Assembly (NCBI GenBank): GCA_001898935.1
Contig: MKVT01000014.1
Location: 349,194-413,193, forward strand
Source: Paludibacter sp. 47-17
GTDB lineage: Bacteria; Bacteroidota; Bacteroidia; Bacteroidales; Paludibacteraceae
Reading direction: 5' to 3'
DNA: 64,000 nt
In this document: positions 45,076-52,516 of the stretch, in pieces
How positions within the stretch are numbered: the first letter of the stretch is position 1
How the letters are laid out: each line of letters starts with the position of its first letter
Made by a program: the position numbers and the translations under genes
The notes under the pieces: generated by a model
Told to the model about the DNA's origin: nothing
Databases searched by the model: none
The model's input: only the letters and a program-made list of their open reading frames with translations

Positions 45076-45531
45076 CTATACAGCCGATCCCGTATAAGGT
45101 TTGCACATCTTACCATTTGCAGGTTTGAGTGCTTCAAAAGTGTATTTGATGAGCTTTCCATCAGCCGAACTCCATATCTCTTCCACACTTACCAGTGCTT
45201 TTTCAAACAAGAATCCTTCTGCTGTCGGGTCTTCCGGTGTTAAACGAATTGCATATTTGGTTGCAATCACACCATCGTTATCCTCGATGGGCCGGGTATC
45301 TCCGGGCTTAACGAATACCTCACACTCGAAAGTGTAGGAGTTTTTGGAATAGCACATATCCACTAAATCACCTCCTTCTGCCCTTGCTTCCCTTTTCTTT
45401 CCCTTGGTAGTGGAAAGACGTGCACTATCCTCCCGAACTTCGGGAAATGCAGTATATGCAGGAGAAGCAGGCAAAGCACCATCAACATACGGTGCTACTT
45501 CTATTTTTGGTTTTCCCCATGATAAAGCCAT
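45076..45531 (-). CDS. Major tail tube protein
   Basis: The 151-residue protein (MALSWGKPKIEVAPYVDGAL; later GFLFEKALVSVEEIWSSADG, KYTFEALKPANGKMCKPY) has the size, beta-rich look and place of a siphophage tail tube protein: after the tail terminator-like gene and before the chaperone. A tRNA-like element starts 11 bp after its stop. Confidence 0.75.
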   Translation of the reverse strand: MALSWGKPKIEVAPYVDGALPASPAYTAFPEVREDSARLSTTKGKKREARAEGGDLVDMCYSKNSYTFECEVFVKPGDTRPIEDNDGVIATKYAIRLTPEDPTAEGFLFEKALVSVEEIWSSADGKLIKYTFEALKPANGKMCKPYTGSAV

Positions 45532-45543
45532 AACTTCAAAATT

Positions 45544-45951
45544 TTAAAATGTCACGTAATCGAATCTCAACTTCACATTTACAAAGTGTTGGTCGGTTTC
45601 TTCTGCTTTGAAAGTCTGGATAAGTGAATCCAGCGAAAAGCGATATCCATCCTTTTTGAGGGATGAAATAACCCCCTGACACAACTCCTCAATCTGATTG
45701 CACCGGGCGATGTTTTTTACCCTGTTCTGACCACCAAACTCAATGTCCGGAATGAAGATATTGATGTTTACAATCCCACGCTGGAATTGGCCATCAATAC
45801 CTGTCAGAAATGAGACAATCGCATCCTCCTGATGAGAGTTGAAAGGGCGCATTCCATCACGGTATATTCCGCCCGAAATAGCCGTTTTAAGCGGGCTATC
45901 CCTGATGAGCTGAAACACTTCCTTTTCAAATGTACTTCCGGTCTTTTTCAT
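45544..45951 (-). CDS. Tail terminator / tail completion-like protein
   Basis: The 135-residue protein (MKKTGSTFEKEVFQLIRDSP; QRGIVNINIFIPDIEFGGQN) lies between the gp10-like gene and the tail tube gene, the usual place of the tail terminator. Its start overlaps the previous stop by 4 bp. The role is inferred from order and size only. Confidence 0.55.
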   Translation of the reverse strand: MKKTGSTFEKEVFQLIRDSPLKTAISGGIYRDGMRPFNSHQEDAIVSFLTGIDGQFQRGIVNINIFIPDIEFGGQNRVKNIARCNQIEELCQGVISSLKKDGYRFSLDSLIQTFKAEETDQHFVNVKLRFDYVTF

Positions 45952-46394
45952 TGCACTTTGAATCCTAACTGCCGTAATAATTTGGGCACTAACTCCTCTG
46001 CCAGTAATTCTGATTTTTTGAGGACGTTGCGTTTGGTCTCCACATAAGCTGCGTAATTCATTCCGGCAACCACTATCAAAACCAACCCTTTTTGGTTGTT
46101 GGCAATAAGGCTTTTCAGGAAATTCTTTCCCTCTTTTACACCATCATCACCATCTTTTTCCTGATGAAAGCCTGACCTGCTAACAACTCTTCCCTCTTTT
46201 AGTATCATATATCCGATAGAGCTGCGTAAATTACCCGTTTGATCGATGTAGCCGGGATTGAGTTTTGCTTCCCGAACACAAAGGACACCTGCATATTCAA
46301 GCATATAAATGAGTTTGGCCTCCCGCTCTTTCAGACGTTTGGCTAAATACTCATCAATGAGTGTTTGTGGTGTTTTCTGTTGAATAGGCATCAC
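45948..46394 (-). CDS. HK97 gp10-like neck/tail component
   Basis: This 148-residue basic protein (MMPIQQKTPQTLIDEYLAKR; LNPGYIDQTGNLRSSIGYMI; VVAGMNYAAYVETKRNVLKK) resembles HK97 gp10-type proteins, whose hallmark is an NLRSSI-like segment and a late AxYVE motif. Such proteins join head and tail. It overlaps both neighbours by 4 bp. Confidence 0.65.
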   Translation of the reverse strand: MMPIQQKTPQTLIDEYLAKRLKEREAKLIYMLEYAGVLCVREAKLNPGYIDQTGNLRSSIGYMILKEGRVVSRSGFHQEKDGDDGVKEGKNFLKSLIANNQKGLVLIVVAGMNYAAYVETKRNVLKKSELLAEELVPKLLRQLGFKVQ

Positions 46395-46744
46395 ACGGTA
46401 ATTTTCACACGCTTTACGGATTCCAACACTTCAAGACTTAATACCTGCTTTTCACATACCAGCTCCTTTTTGGAGTTGGAAAGTAGAATGAAATCTGCTT
46501 TGAACGACATATCCTTCAGGGTGATGGTAAAGGATGATTCCTGAAACTCTTTACCCACGTAAACCCCCTTGTTGGAAAGCGTATTGGCAGCGTACTGACA
46601 GGGGATATATTCTCCCCATGTCTTTACTGCTGCAATAGGTTCTCCATCCTCGTTGATACCTCCTAAGGTTTGATACATCGCCCGAACAAATCCCTTCATG
46701 CTACCAAATGTTTGAATAATCCCTGATGGTTGGCTTTGTGACAT
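46391..46744 (-). CDS. Head-tail joining protein candidate
   Basis: The 117-residue protein (MSQSQPSGIIQTFGSMKGFV; YVGKEFQESSFTITLKDMSF) lies between a connector candidate and the gp10-like gene. Order suggests a head closure (stopper) protein; sequence alone does not prove it. Its start overlaps the upstream gene's end by 44 bp. Confidence 0.5.
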   Translation of the reverse strand: MSQSQPSGIIQTFGSMKGFVRAMYQTLGGINEDGEPIAAVKTWGEYIPCQYAANTLSNKGVYVGKEFQESSFTITLKDMSFKADFILLSNSKKELVCEKQVLSLEVLESVKRVKITV

Positions 46745-47006
46745 CCTCTAAGCCCAATTCCCGACTCAGAGATGAATAGTAGAGTTTTATAGCATCCAAA
46801 TTCCATGTCATTGATACACCTCCCTCTGAAACAGATGCCTGAACAGGCAACCAAGTGCCCAGACTCCGATGAATCGCTCGCTTTATATCATCAACACACA
46901 CATCGGAATCCGGGTCAAGACTGTTCTCAACAACTATTAAATCAATCAACGAATCACCAACTTCAAACTTTGAAAGAGCTATTTGCAGGTATTGCCTTGT
47001 AGTCAT
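46701..47006 (-). CDS. Head-tail connector candidate
   Basis: This 101-residue helical protein (MTTRQYLQIALSKFEVGDSL; ALKLYY-like C-terminal helix IKLYYSSLSRELGLED) follows the major capsid gene by 3 bp. Small helical proteins in this place are usually gp6/gp15-type connectors. Inference from position. Confidence 0.5.
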   Translation of the reverse strand: MTTRQYLQIALSKFEVGDSLIDLIVVENSLDPDSDVCVDDIKRAIHRSLGTWLPVQASVSEGGVSMTWNLDAIKLYYSSLSRELGLEDVTKPTIRDYSNIW

Positions 47007-47009
47007 AGA

Positions 47010-48098
47010 TTAATCCACATTCAGAATGTACACCTTATCGATGGCTTCAAATGCCGGGAAAGCATTCAACTCAACAGCCGTGAATTCTGCCCACGGGTCG
47101 TTTTCCTGCCATTTGCTGAGTAATGCTCGGTTGTAAACGGCATAGTTTACGTGCTGAACGGGCTGCATCTGTTCCAGACAAACAGCGTTTTTGATTACTC
47201 CCAGCTTACCCGATGGAATGAAAGAAATGTTTCCTTCCTGCCATGGACGAATAGTATTGATTACACCATCCTTTTCAATTCCAATCACTTCATCTACCAG
47301 TTCGATAGGTGGAAGTAAGTTGGCCTGCAGGTACTCGTTAACCTTTGCAATAGTAGCAATTGCAGCACCTTTTTGCAATTGATTGAAAGAGATTAAGCTA
47401 TCAATCACTTCCTTGCTTTTAGCCAACTGCATGGCCTGCGTCATGCTCATCAGAATTTTTTCAAACGAGTGACCTTTCAGTCGGGCCTGAGTAACAACAT
47501 TGGTAATGTCGGTAAGTGGTGTGGAAGTAAGCGGATTGCGCCACTTGCGTTCAGCAGTGGTAGTAACCGAAAGCTTGTTATCCAACGGCATCAACAGGTC
47601 TAAATCCTCCTTTAAGATGATACCGTCTGGGTTGTTATCCACAGTGAGCGAAATCTTTCCGGTAGAGATGGCCTGAAGAACCATAATGTCCAAACGTTTG
47701 TGTGGAGCACTTCCGGCTTTCTTCACATCATCGAATAAGAAGTCCAACAGCTGGGCTTTCTTAGCTGCTTCATCCAGACTCGATGCCTGAAGAGCAAGGA
47801 AATCACGGTAATCACCTTCACGCATGGAGAATTTCTGCTTAATAGCAGGAATTTCACCCTGATACTTGCTCATTTCTGAACGAGCCCTCAACGGTGCTTC
47901 CGAAGAACGATTGACAATCGAAGCGGCTGCTTCAATACGGCTTGCACCTACCACCGAAGTGAAGGTAAGGGTTTGTTGTGCCGGAGCCCAACCAAAGTAT
48001 TTAGGATACCAGTTAGGAGCGAAACGGTCGAGACTATTGTCGATGATAGCCTGCAAACTGCTTGCATATACCCCAAAAATGGATTGTATTTTAGACAT
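47010..48098 (-). CDS. Major capsid protein
   Basis: The 362-residue protein (LTFTSVVGASRIEAAASIVN; PLRARSEMSKYQGEIPAIKQ; FSMREGDYRDFLAL) has the size and layout of the major capsid protein E family: an N-terminal arm, an R-x-R segment, then a long helix and beta-rich axial domain. It follows the decoration-like and scaffold-like genes and precedes the connector candidates, the expected late-operon order. No separate head protease gene is seen. Confidence 0.8.
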   Translation of the reverse strand: MSKIQSIFGVYASSLQAIIDNSLDRFAPNWYPKYFGWAPAQQTLTFTSVVGASRIEAAASIVNRSSEAPLRARSEMSKYQGEIPAIKQKFSMREGDYRDFLALQASSLDEAAKKAQLLDFLFDDVKKAGSAPHKRLDIMVLQAISTGKISLTVDNNPDGIILKEDLDLLMPLDNKLSVTTTAERKWRNPLTSTPLTDITNVVTQARLKGHSFEKILMSMTQAMQLAKSKEVIDSLISFNQLQKGAAIATIAKVNEYLQANLLPPIELVDEVIGIEKDGVINTIRPWQEGNISFIPSGKLGVIKNAVCLEQMQPVQHVNYAVYNRALLSKWQENDPWAEFTAVELNAFPAFEAIDKVYILNVD

Positions 48099-48110
48099 AT
48101 GTTATCCTCC

Positions 48111-48683
48111 TTAATAAGATTGTGAGAAAATAATAAGAGGTAGTTTTGCCTGAATAGCTTCCGGAACCGGCACAATCCTACGTGCATAAACAGTTCCCCG
48201 AAGCACTACGGCAACATCAGCAACTCCGTTAGAGTCTATGACAACATCCTCGTAAAGTAAGCCTTTGAGTTGGGTGTAACCCTCATCGTTCACATACAAA
48301 GCATCTCCAACCGAAAAAGCAACTCCCAGCGTTGCAGAGAGTTTCACCACATCGTAATCCTGATGGGTGGTGTTGATTTCAGTGATGTTTTGTGATCCGG
48401 AAGCTGTACCGCAAGTGAGAGCCATACCAACTTTGAGCCGGTGCCCTTTGGTTACTTTGTAATCAGTAGCAGAAGCGGTTGCGCTTGCCTGCATTACTGC
48501 AAACTTGCCAACCTTTGCTTTGCGTGTGGTATCGTCAAAACCGATTGGAATTCCGGCAGGAACAACTGTACCTTCGGTGCTAAATGCTGAATCATGCAGC
48601 AAATAACCACCTTGGGCAACCTGAGTGTTTTTACTCTGCCAAATAGGAATTCCAGCCCGTGCATATTCTTTTTTAATCTGCAT
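48111..48683 (-). CDS. Capsid decoration / structural protein candidate
   Basis: This 190-residue beta-rich protein (MQIKKEYARAGIPIWQSKNT; HRLKVGMALTCGTASGSQNI; VADVAVVLRGTVYARRIVPV) lies between the scaffold-like gene and the major capsid gene. In many phages this position holds a head decoration protein. Composition (Ala, Gly, Val) supports a surface beta fold; the role is inferred. Confidence 0.55.
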   Translation of the reverse strand: MQIKKEYARAGIPIWQSKNTQVAQGGYLLHDSAFSTEGTVVPAGIPIGFDDTTRKAKVGKFAVMQASATASATDYKVTKGHRLKVGMALTCGTASGSQNITEINTTHQDYDVVKLSATLGVAFSVGDALYVNDEGYTQLKGLLYEDVVIDSNGVADVAVVLRGTVYARRIVPVPEAIQAKLPLIIFSQSY

Positions 48684-48718
48684 AGCTTAAATTTCAAAAG
48701 TGAATAAATGATTGATAG

Positions 48719-49393
48719 TTATTCCTGTCGGGTGCCTGCCCAGGCTTTAATGTCGGCAGTAACCGATTCCTGAGAAACAGTCCCTGCAGGAATGCCAGGG
48801 CGGGGGAAGCTTCCCAATCCGGAGTTTGCAGCCTCCTGCGTAAATGCTTCAAGATTTTGCTCGGTTTCAGATATGAAAGAGTTGAACTCCTCCTCATTCT
48901 GAAATTGCATCTTACCAAAACTGCTCATTACAGTTTTCTTAAATGCTTCCGGAGCTGCTTTGAGTTTACGCTCGAGAGTTTGCTTACGTGAATCGGTGAT
49001 TTTTCCGTTCTCAAGAAGTGAGATTTTTTCCTGAAGGGGTTGTACGGCAGCCTGAATGGATTGTTTGATAATCTCGGCTACCTCGTCAGGAGTTTCTTGT
49101 TTGGAAGTTTCGGTTTTGTGTGATTCCGGTTGGTGTTTCTTGTCAACAAAATCATACTTCGAGCGTAGTGTGCTCTCAAAGGTTTTGTTGGCATTGGAAA
49201 CTTCCGAATCAACCTCACGTCTCCATTCTTTGATGAAATCAGTAACTTTCTCGACCGTTAGTTTGTCGATGAGTGCCTGTGCTTCGGATTCATCAGCAAC
49301 CTGTAACGCCAGTGAGCGTGCCAACTGCTGCAATCCGTCTTTTCGTGCCTGTGTGAATTTATTAGTCAACAGCGCTAAAATCTTCTCGTTCAT
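48719..49393 (-). CDS. Capsid scaffold-like coiled-coil protein
   Basis: The 224-residue protein is strongly helical and charged (MNEKILALLTNKFTQARKDG; VAEIIKQSIQAAVQPLQEKI; FNSFISETEQNLEAFTQEAA), ending in a Gly/Pro tail. This is typical of the internal scaffold made just before the major capsid gene. It is the first structural gene visible; the portal, protease and terminase genes that normally come before it are not present. Confidence 0.6.
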   Translation of the reverse strand: MNEKILALLTNKFTQARKDGLQQLARSLALQVADESEAQALIDKLTVEKVTDFIKEWRREVDSEVSNANKTFESTLRSKYDFVDKKHQPESHKTETSKQETPDEVAEIIKQSIQAAVQPLQEKISLLENGKITDSRKQTLERKLKAAPEAFKKTVMSSFGKMQFQNEEEFNSFISETEQNLEAFTQEAANSGLGSFPRPGIPAGTVSQESVTADIKAWAGTRQE

Positions 49394-49429
49394 GGATACT
49401 TAATAAGTATTTTAATAAATTCTTTCAGA

Positions 49430-49473
49430 CAAAAATAAAACAGAAAATGCTTATTTGACAAGCACTTTCTGTT
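49430..49473 (-). promoter_or_regulatory. Overlapping terminator and late-operon promoter
   Basis: AACAGAAAATGCTT (49439-49452) pairs with AAGCACTTTCTGTT (49460-49473), and on the minus strand TTTTATTTTTG follows: a terminator for the accessory operon upstream. The same bases contain a promoter for the scaffold gene: -7 TATTTTTG (49430-49437), 21-nt spacer, CTTG (49459-49462). The start codon is 37 bp downstream. Confidence 0.5.
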
Positions 49474-49542
49474 AATTAAACATAATCTCAACAATTTGAT
49501 ATTGAATGAGTTCCGTTGAATTATCCTGACATATCCATAAGG

Positions 49543-49743
49543 TTACATTTCAAACTCGATTTCATCCTCACTCGACATCCAACTGCAATTGGAAAGGTGG
49601 AATCCGTTATCCGAAAGGTAATTTTCAATCATGGTGCTTTCAACAACGTCGTTCTCTTCGGGTATGATGATGTTTTGTAGGTGTGTTACCTTACAGCATG
49701 AATAATCCATTACTACTACATTGACTGTTTTCATTGCTTTCAA
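49543..49743 (-). CDS. Small acidic prophage protein, function unknown
   Basis: The 66-residue acidic protein (MKAMKTVNVVVMDYSCCKVT; DNGFHLSNCSWMSSEDEIEF) overlaps the preceding gene by 4 bp and ends the small-gene operon before the terminator at 49439-49473. Four cysteines in a short chain could bind metal. No family recognised. Confidence 0.6.
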   Translation of the reverse strand: MKAMKTVNVVVMDYSCCKVTHLQNIIIPEENDVVESTMIENYLSDNGFHLSNCSWMSSEDEIEFEM

Positions 49744-50069
49744 AAATTATAATCATAAAACTTCACTGGCTTATCACTCATTTTATACCTTCCATGACTG
49801 CCGGGCTTTCCCCAGCCGTTTTTGGTAAGAGTGATTGTTTCAAGTGGATAATCCGGATTACTGGTACACTCCCAACGTTGAGAATCGTTATCCTCGCAGT
49901 GGGCAGCAAAACCACCCTGATGGAAAGTTTGAGGTGCCACCTTTAGCACCGCATCCATTTTTCGGATCATTACTTTTTTCGGGCTGACTACTTCTACAAC
50001 TTCGTAAGGTTCCACATCTGTCCAAAGATATAGGTTGCAGAATGGTTTGATGTCTGTATTCGTTTCCAT
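49740..50069 (-). CDS. Small prophage/mobile-element protein, function unknown
   Basis: The 109-residue protein (METNTDIKPFCNLYLWTDVE; KNGWGKPGSHGRYKMSDKPV) looks like small beta-rich proteins common on Bacteroidota mobile elements, but no function is known to me. It lies in the accessory operon driven by promoter B. Confidence 0.6.
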   Translation of the reverse strand: METNTDIKPFCNLYLWTDVEPYEVVEVVSPKKVMIRKMDAVLKVAPQTFHQGGFAAHCEDNDSQRWECTSNPDYPLETITLTKNGWGKPGSHGRYKMSDKPVKFYDYNF

Positions 50070-50133
50070 TTTACTTGATTTTTGATAATTCTATTAAAAT
50101 GTGATTAGCTACTGTTAGCTGGAAATTTTATAG

Positions 50134-50379
50134 TTAGAGCGTTTTTTTAAGACTATACTTCTGTTTGATGATTTGTATTGCTTCTTGCTTGATTGCTTCT
50201 GTATTGAGCTGTAATGACTGGTAGAAGCTTTCTTTTCCGGTTAATGATTCCTGGGCTATCTGAAGAATTCGTCTTTCATCTGCGGTTAGTCCTATCCGGA
50301 ATGTTTTGAAGATTTTCAATGCTCCGGCAATGTCACCGGAGCTGAATAATGAAAGGGCTTTGTTAGTTTTGGTTTCCAT
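50134..50379 (-). CDS. Small helical prophage protein, function unknown
   Basis: This 81-residue all-helical protein (LFSSGDIAGALKIFKTFRIG; DERRILQIAQESLTGKESFY) has a tetratricopeptide-like first helix pair. It lies 2 bp after the preceding gene. It may mediate protein contacts; nothing more specific is supported. Confidence 0.6.
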   Translation of the reverse strand: METKTNKALSLFSSGDIAGALKIFKTFRIGLTADERRILQIAQESLTGKESFYQSLQLNTEAIKQEAIQIIKQKYSLKKTL

Positions 50380-50381
50380 GA

Positions 50382-50573
50382 TTAGTATACTGCTATAATT
50401 GTGCTGTTCAATACTATGGTAAAACCACCTTTGGAATCAGGATTAGCATTTATGATATATTTGGCCCTGCTAATGGCATCGTCTAAGTATGTAAAGCTAT
50501 CACAGAAATACTCGTTATAAAACAATTCGTAGGTGAATGTTAATTCTGAATGTATTTGCTTTTGCGTAGTCAT
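50382..50573 (-). CDS. Small prophage protein, function unknown
   Basis: This 63-residue protein (ELTFTYELFYNEYFCDSFTY; DAISRAKYIINANPDSKGGF) is the first gene of the operon controlled by promoter B, 34 bp downstream of its -7 element. No family recognised. Confidence 0.55.
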   Translation of the reverse strand: MTTQKQIHSELTFTYELFYNEYFCDSFTYLDDAISRAKYIINANPDSKGGFTIVLNSTIIAVY

Positions 50574-50606
50574 AACTATTTAGTTTTTAGTGTTTTAATT
50601 ATGATA

Positions 50607-50682
50607 CAAACTTACTAAGGATTGGGAATATTTGCAAACAGCTATTCGCATATAACTAACTGATTTATATTTGTTTAACTAA
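50607..50682 (-). promoter_or_regulatory. Prophage promoter B with upstream box
   Basis: On the minus strand: -7 TAAGTTTG (50607-50614), 20-nt spacer, -33 TTTG (50635-50638), 21-nt gap, then a box (50660-50682) whose plus-strand form is CTG followed by ATTTATATTTGTTTAACTAA. It is the best-matching member of the three-promoter set. Confidence 0.7.
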
Positions 50683-50693
50683 TATTTTCGCAC

Positions 50694-50722
50694 AAAAAAA
50701 GGGAGTGATTTACACCCCCTTC
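50694..50722 (-). terminator. Terminator after the 150-aa prophage gene
   Basis: On the minus strand AAGGGGGTG pairs with CACTCCCTT (one mismatch) around a 5-nt loop and is followed by a run of T. It isolates promoter B from the gene upstream. Confidence 0.75.
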
Positions 50723-50741
50723 TGAGCATTCAAAATTATGA

Positions 50742-51194
50742 TTACCTTGACATTAACAGCTCACTTGCTTCGCTTAGTTTTGAACAGTTGGCTTTCCAAA
50801 AGTCGTTTATCAGAGTATCCCAGTTGGTTTCTTCGTTGACCTTGATGGTTTTATATTCACCGTTGAATAATCGGTATGCGAGTGACGCACCTCCTTCTTT
50901 AAAGTAGGAATTGAAAAAGCTCTCCGGATAGAAACAGATAATATATGTTCCGAAGCAGTAGTTCCGTAAACCAGAAGGAATACTTTCCAGCTTCTCGAGA
51001 TTGCAGTCAGGTTCAAATCTAAGCTCATATCCGTTGTTATACGGCTTCATCTCGAATTCAAAACCTTCGATGTAACCCTGAGCCTCCATTGCGGAGAAGA
51101 AATCGTAAAGTAGCTGGCCAGACCTTTCAACTGCTTTTTTGCTGATTGACTGTGCCGATAATAATGGATTGTTGAATAATGCTGTCATAACCAA
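50742..51194 (-). CDS. Prophage accessory protein, function unknown
   Basis: The 150-residue protein (MVMTALFNNPLLSAQSISKK; YELRFEPDCNLEKLESIPSG) has no recognised domain. It is a single-gene unit with its own promoter (C, at 51232-51307) and terminator, and is the last prophage gene before the IS91-type element. Confidence 0.6.
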   Translation of the reverse strand: MVMTALFNNPLLSAQSISKKAVERSGQLLYDFFSAMEAQGYIEGFEFEMKPYNNGYELRFEPDCNLEKLESIPSGLRNYCFGTYIICFYPESFFNSYFKEGGASLAYRLFNGEYKTIKVNEETNWDTLINDFWKANCSKLSEASELLMSR

Positions 51195-51231
51195 TTGTTT
51201 TATAAATGATTAATGTGATCGTGTTTTGATA

Positions 51232-51307
51232 CAAACTTACTAAGGGATTTGGTGAAATGCAATCTTTCAGCACAGGACAACAAGCTGATTTACAATTGTT
51301 TAACTTA
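51232..51307 (-). promoter_or_regulatory. Prophage promoter C with upstream box
   Basis: On the minus strand: -7 TAAGTTTG (51232-51239), 20-nt spacer, ATTG (51260-51263), 21-nt gap, then a box (51285-51307) whose plus-strand form is CTG followed by ATTTACAATTGTTTAACTTA. The start codon lies 38 bp downstream. Confidence 0.65.
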
Positions 51308-51343
51308 ATCAAACATAGTCAAATAAAATATTTTTTACACTTC

Positions 51344-51376
51344 TTTGTGTTTTATAAATGTATATTTGTATATTTG
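51344..51376 (+). promoter_or_regulatory. Plus-strand promoter toward the recombinase gene
   Basis: TTTG (51344-51347), 21-nt spacer and TATATTTG (51369-51376) fit the consensus. The recombinase gene starts 275 bp downstream, so the leader would be long. The 51380-51650 stretch holds no other gene. Confidence 0.5.
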
Positions 51377-51651
51377 CGCTAAGATGAACTATGAAATGTT
51401 GATTGACTATTGAATATTGTGCTGACATGATTTCCTGTATATACATATGTGTTAAAACAGCAAACCTAATGTATAGTGCTGATTGTGTTATAGTTAATGT
51501 TTGAATTAAGAATAACTAAGTAGGATATATAAACAATCAATATGTAGATACAGAAAAAGGAGGTGTAGATATAAACGTGTTGAACTAAACCGTCCCGGTA
51601 ATTAAAATTCGTGATAATTTTGAGGTGTTAAACACTTTAAAAATTATCATC

Positions 51652-52509
51652 ATGAGTAGCTCATTTCAACCTTTCGAGGATCTGCTGACCAAGGAGATGC
51701 AGATTCGCAATTACAGTGGACGCACCATTAAAACCTACTGTTCTTTATTAGTAAATCTGGAGCATATTATTCAGAAATCTTTGTATGAAGTCGATACCGA
51801 AGACTTCAAGTCCCGCCTTCAATACCTGATTACCCAAAAAAGGGCCTCCGTCTCCACTATCAATCAGCTGATCAGTGCCTTTAAATTATTTTATGTTGAT
51901 GTTTGCCATCGTGAATGGAAGGAATTTCATGTAAAAAGACCAAGATCAGAGAAAAAATTGCCTGTTGTGTTATCGCTTTCTGAGATTGGACGTATGATAT
52001 CGGTCACTTCTAACCTCAAACACAAAGCGATTATCATGCTTACCTATTCGGCTGGTTTGCGTAAAATGGAAGTGATACAAATGACCCTCAAAGACATTGA
52101 TTCACAACGCATGCGAGTCCGGGTGGTACAGGGAAAGGGTAAGAAAGACCGATATACTTTACTTTCTGAGACAACCCTTTTTGTGCTTCGCCAATACTAT
52201 CTATCAGAAAGACCCTCGACGTATTTGTTTGAACCAATAGGAAGTAAGGGCAAACAGATGTCTGAGACGATGGTTAGTCATGTTGTTATGAGTAGTGCCA
52301 AAAAAGCCGGCATTAAAAAAGATGTGACTGTACATACTTTAAGACATTCTTTTGCAACTCATTTGCTTGAAGCCGGGGTAAACATTAGGCAGATTCAGGA
52401 ATTCATGGGTCATACCTCCTTCAAAACAACAGCAACTTACCTTCACATTGCCCGTTTGAATCCCAGCAGCATTACCTCTCCATTAGATGCCATAATAATC
52501 TCGATATAA
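51652..52509 (+). CDS. Tyrosine recombinase/integrase of the IS91-like element
   Basis: The ATG at 51652 (MSSSFQPFEDLL) gives 285 residues; an upstream GTG adds nine. The N-terminal SAM-like core-binding domain (IRNYSGRTIKTYCSLLVNLE) is followed by the catalytic domain with the first arginine in SAGLRKMEV, a lysine in QGKGKKDRYTLL, HTLRHSFATHLLEAG (HxxR), and MGHTSFKTTATYLHI with the nucleophilic tyrosine. All six catalytic positions are present. It probably resolves or integrates intermediates for the neighbouring transposase. Confidence 0.92.
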   Translation: MSSSFQPFEDLLTKEMQIRNYSGRTIKTYCSLLVNLEHIIQKSLYEVDTEDFKSRLQYLITQKRASVSTINQLISAFKLFYVDVCHREWKEFHVKRPRSEKKLPVVLSLSEIGRMISVTSNLKHKAIIMLTYSAGLRKMEVIQMTLKDIDSQRMRVRVVQGKGKKDRYTLLSETTLFVLRQYYLSERPSTYLFEPIGSKGKQMSETMVSHVVMSSAKKAGIKKDVTVHTLRHSFATHLLEAGVNIRQIQEFMGHTSFKTTATYLHIARLNPSSITSPLDAIIISI

Positions 52510-52516
52510 GGCCACT

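Noticed and set aside
44958..45188. 76-codon minus-strand frame across the tail tube and chaperone gap
   Set aside because: It overlaps the end of the tail tube gene in another frame and the tRNA-like element; the translation is not protein-like.
25243..51194. Tailocin or gene transfer agent instead of a prophage
   Set aside because: A capsid protein and scaffold-like gene are present, which excludes a simple tailocin; single long fibres and cargo lipoproteins fit a prophage better. Lack of terminase leaves the question of function open.
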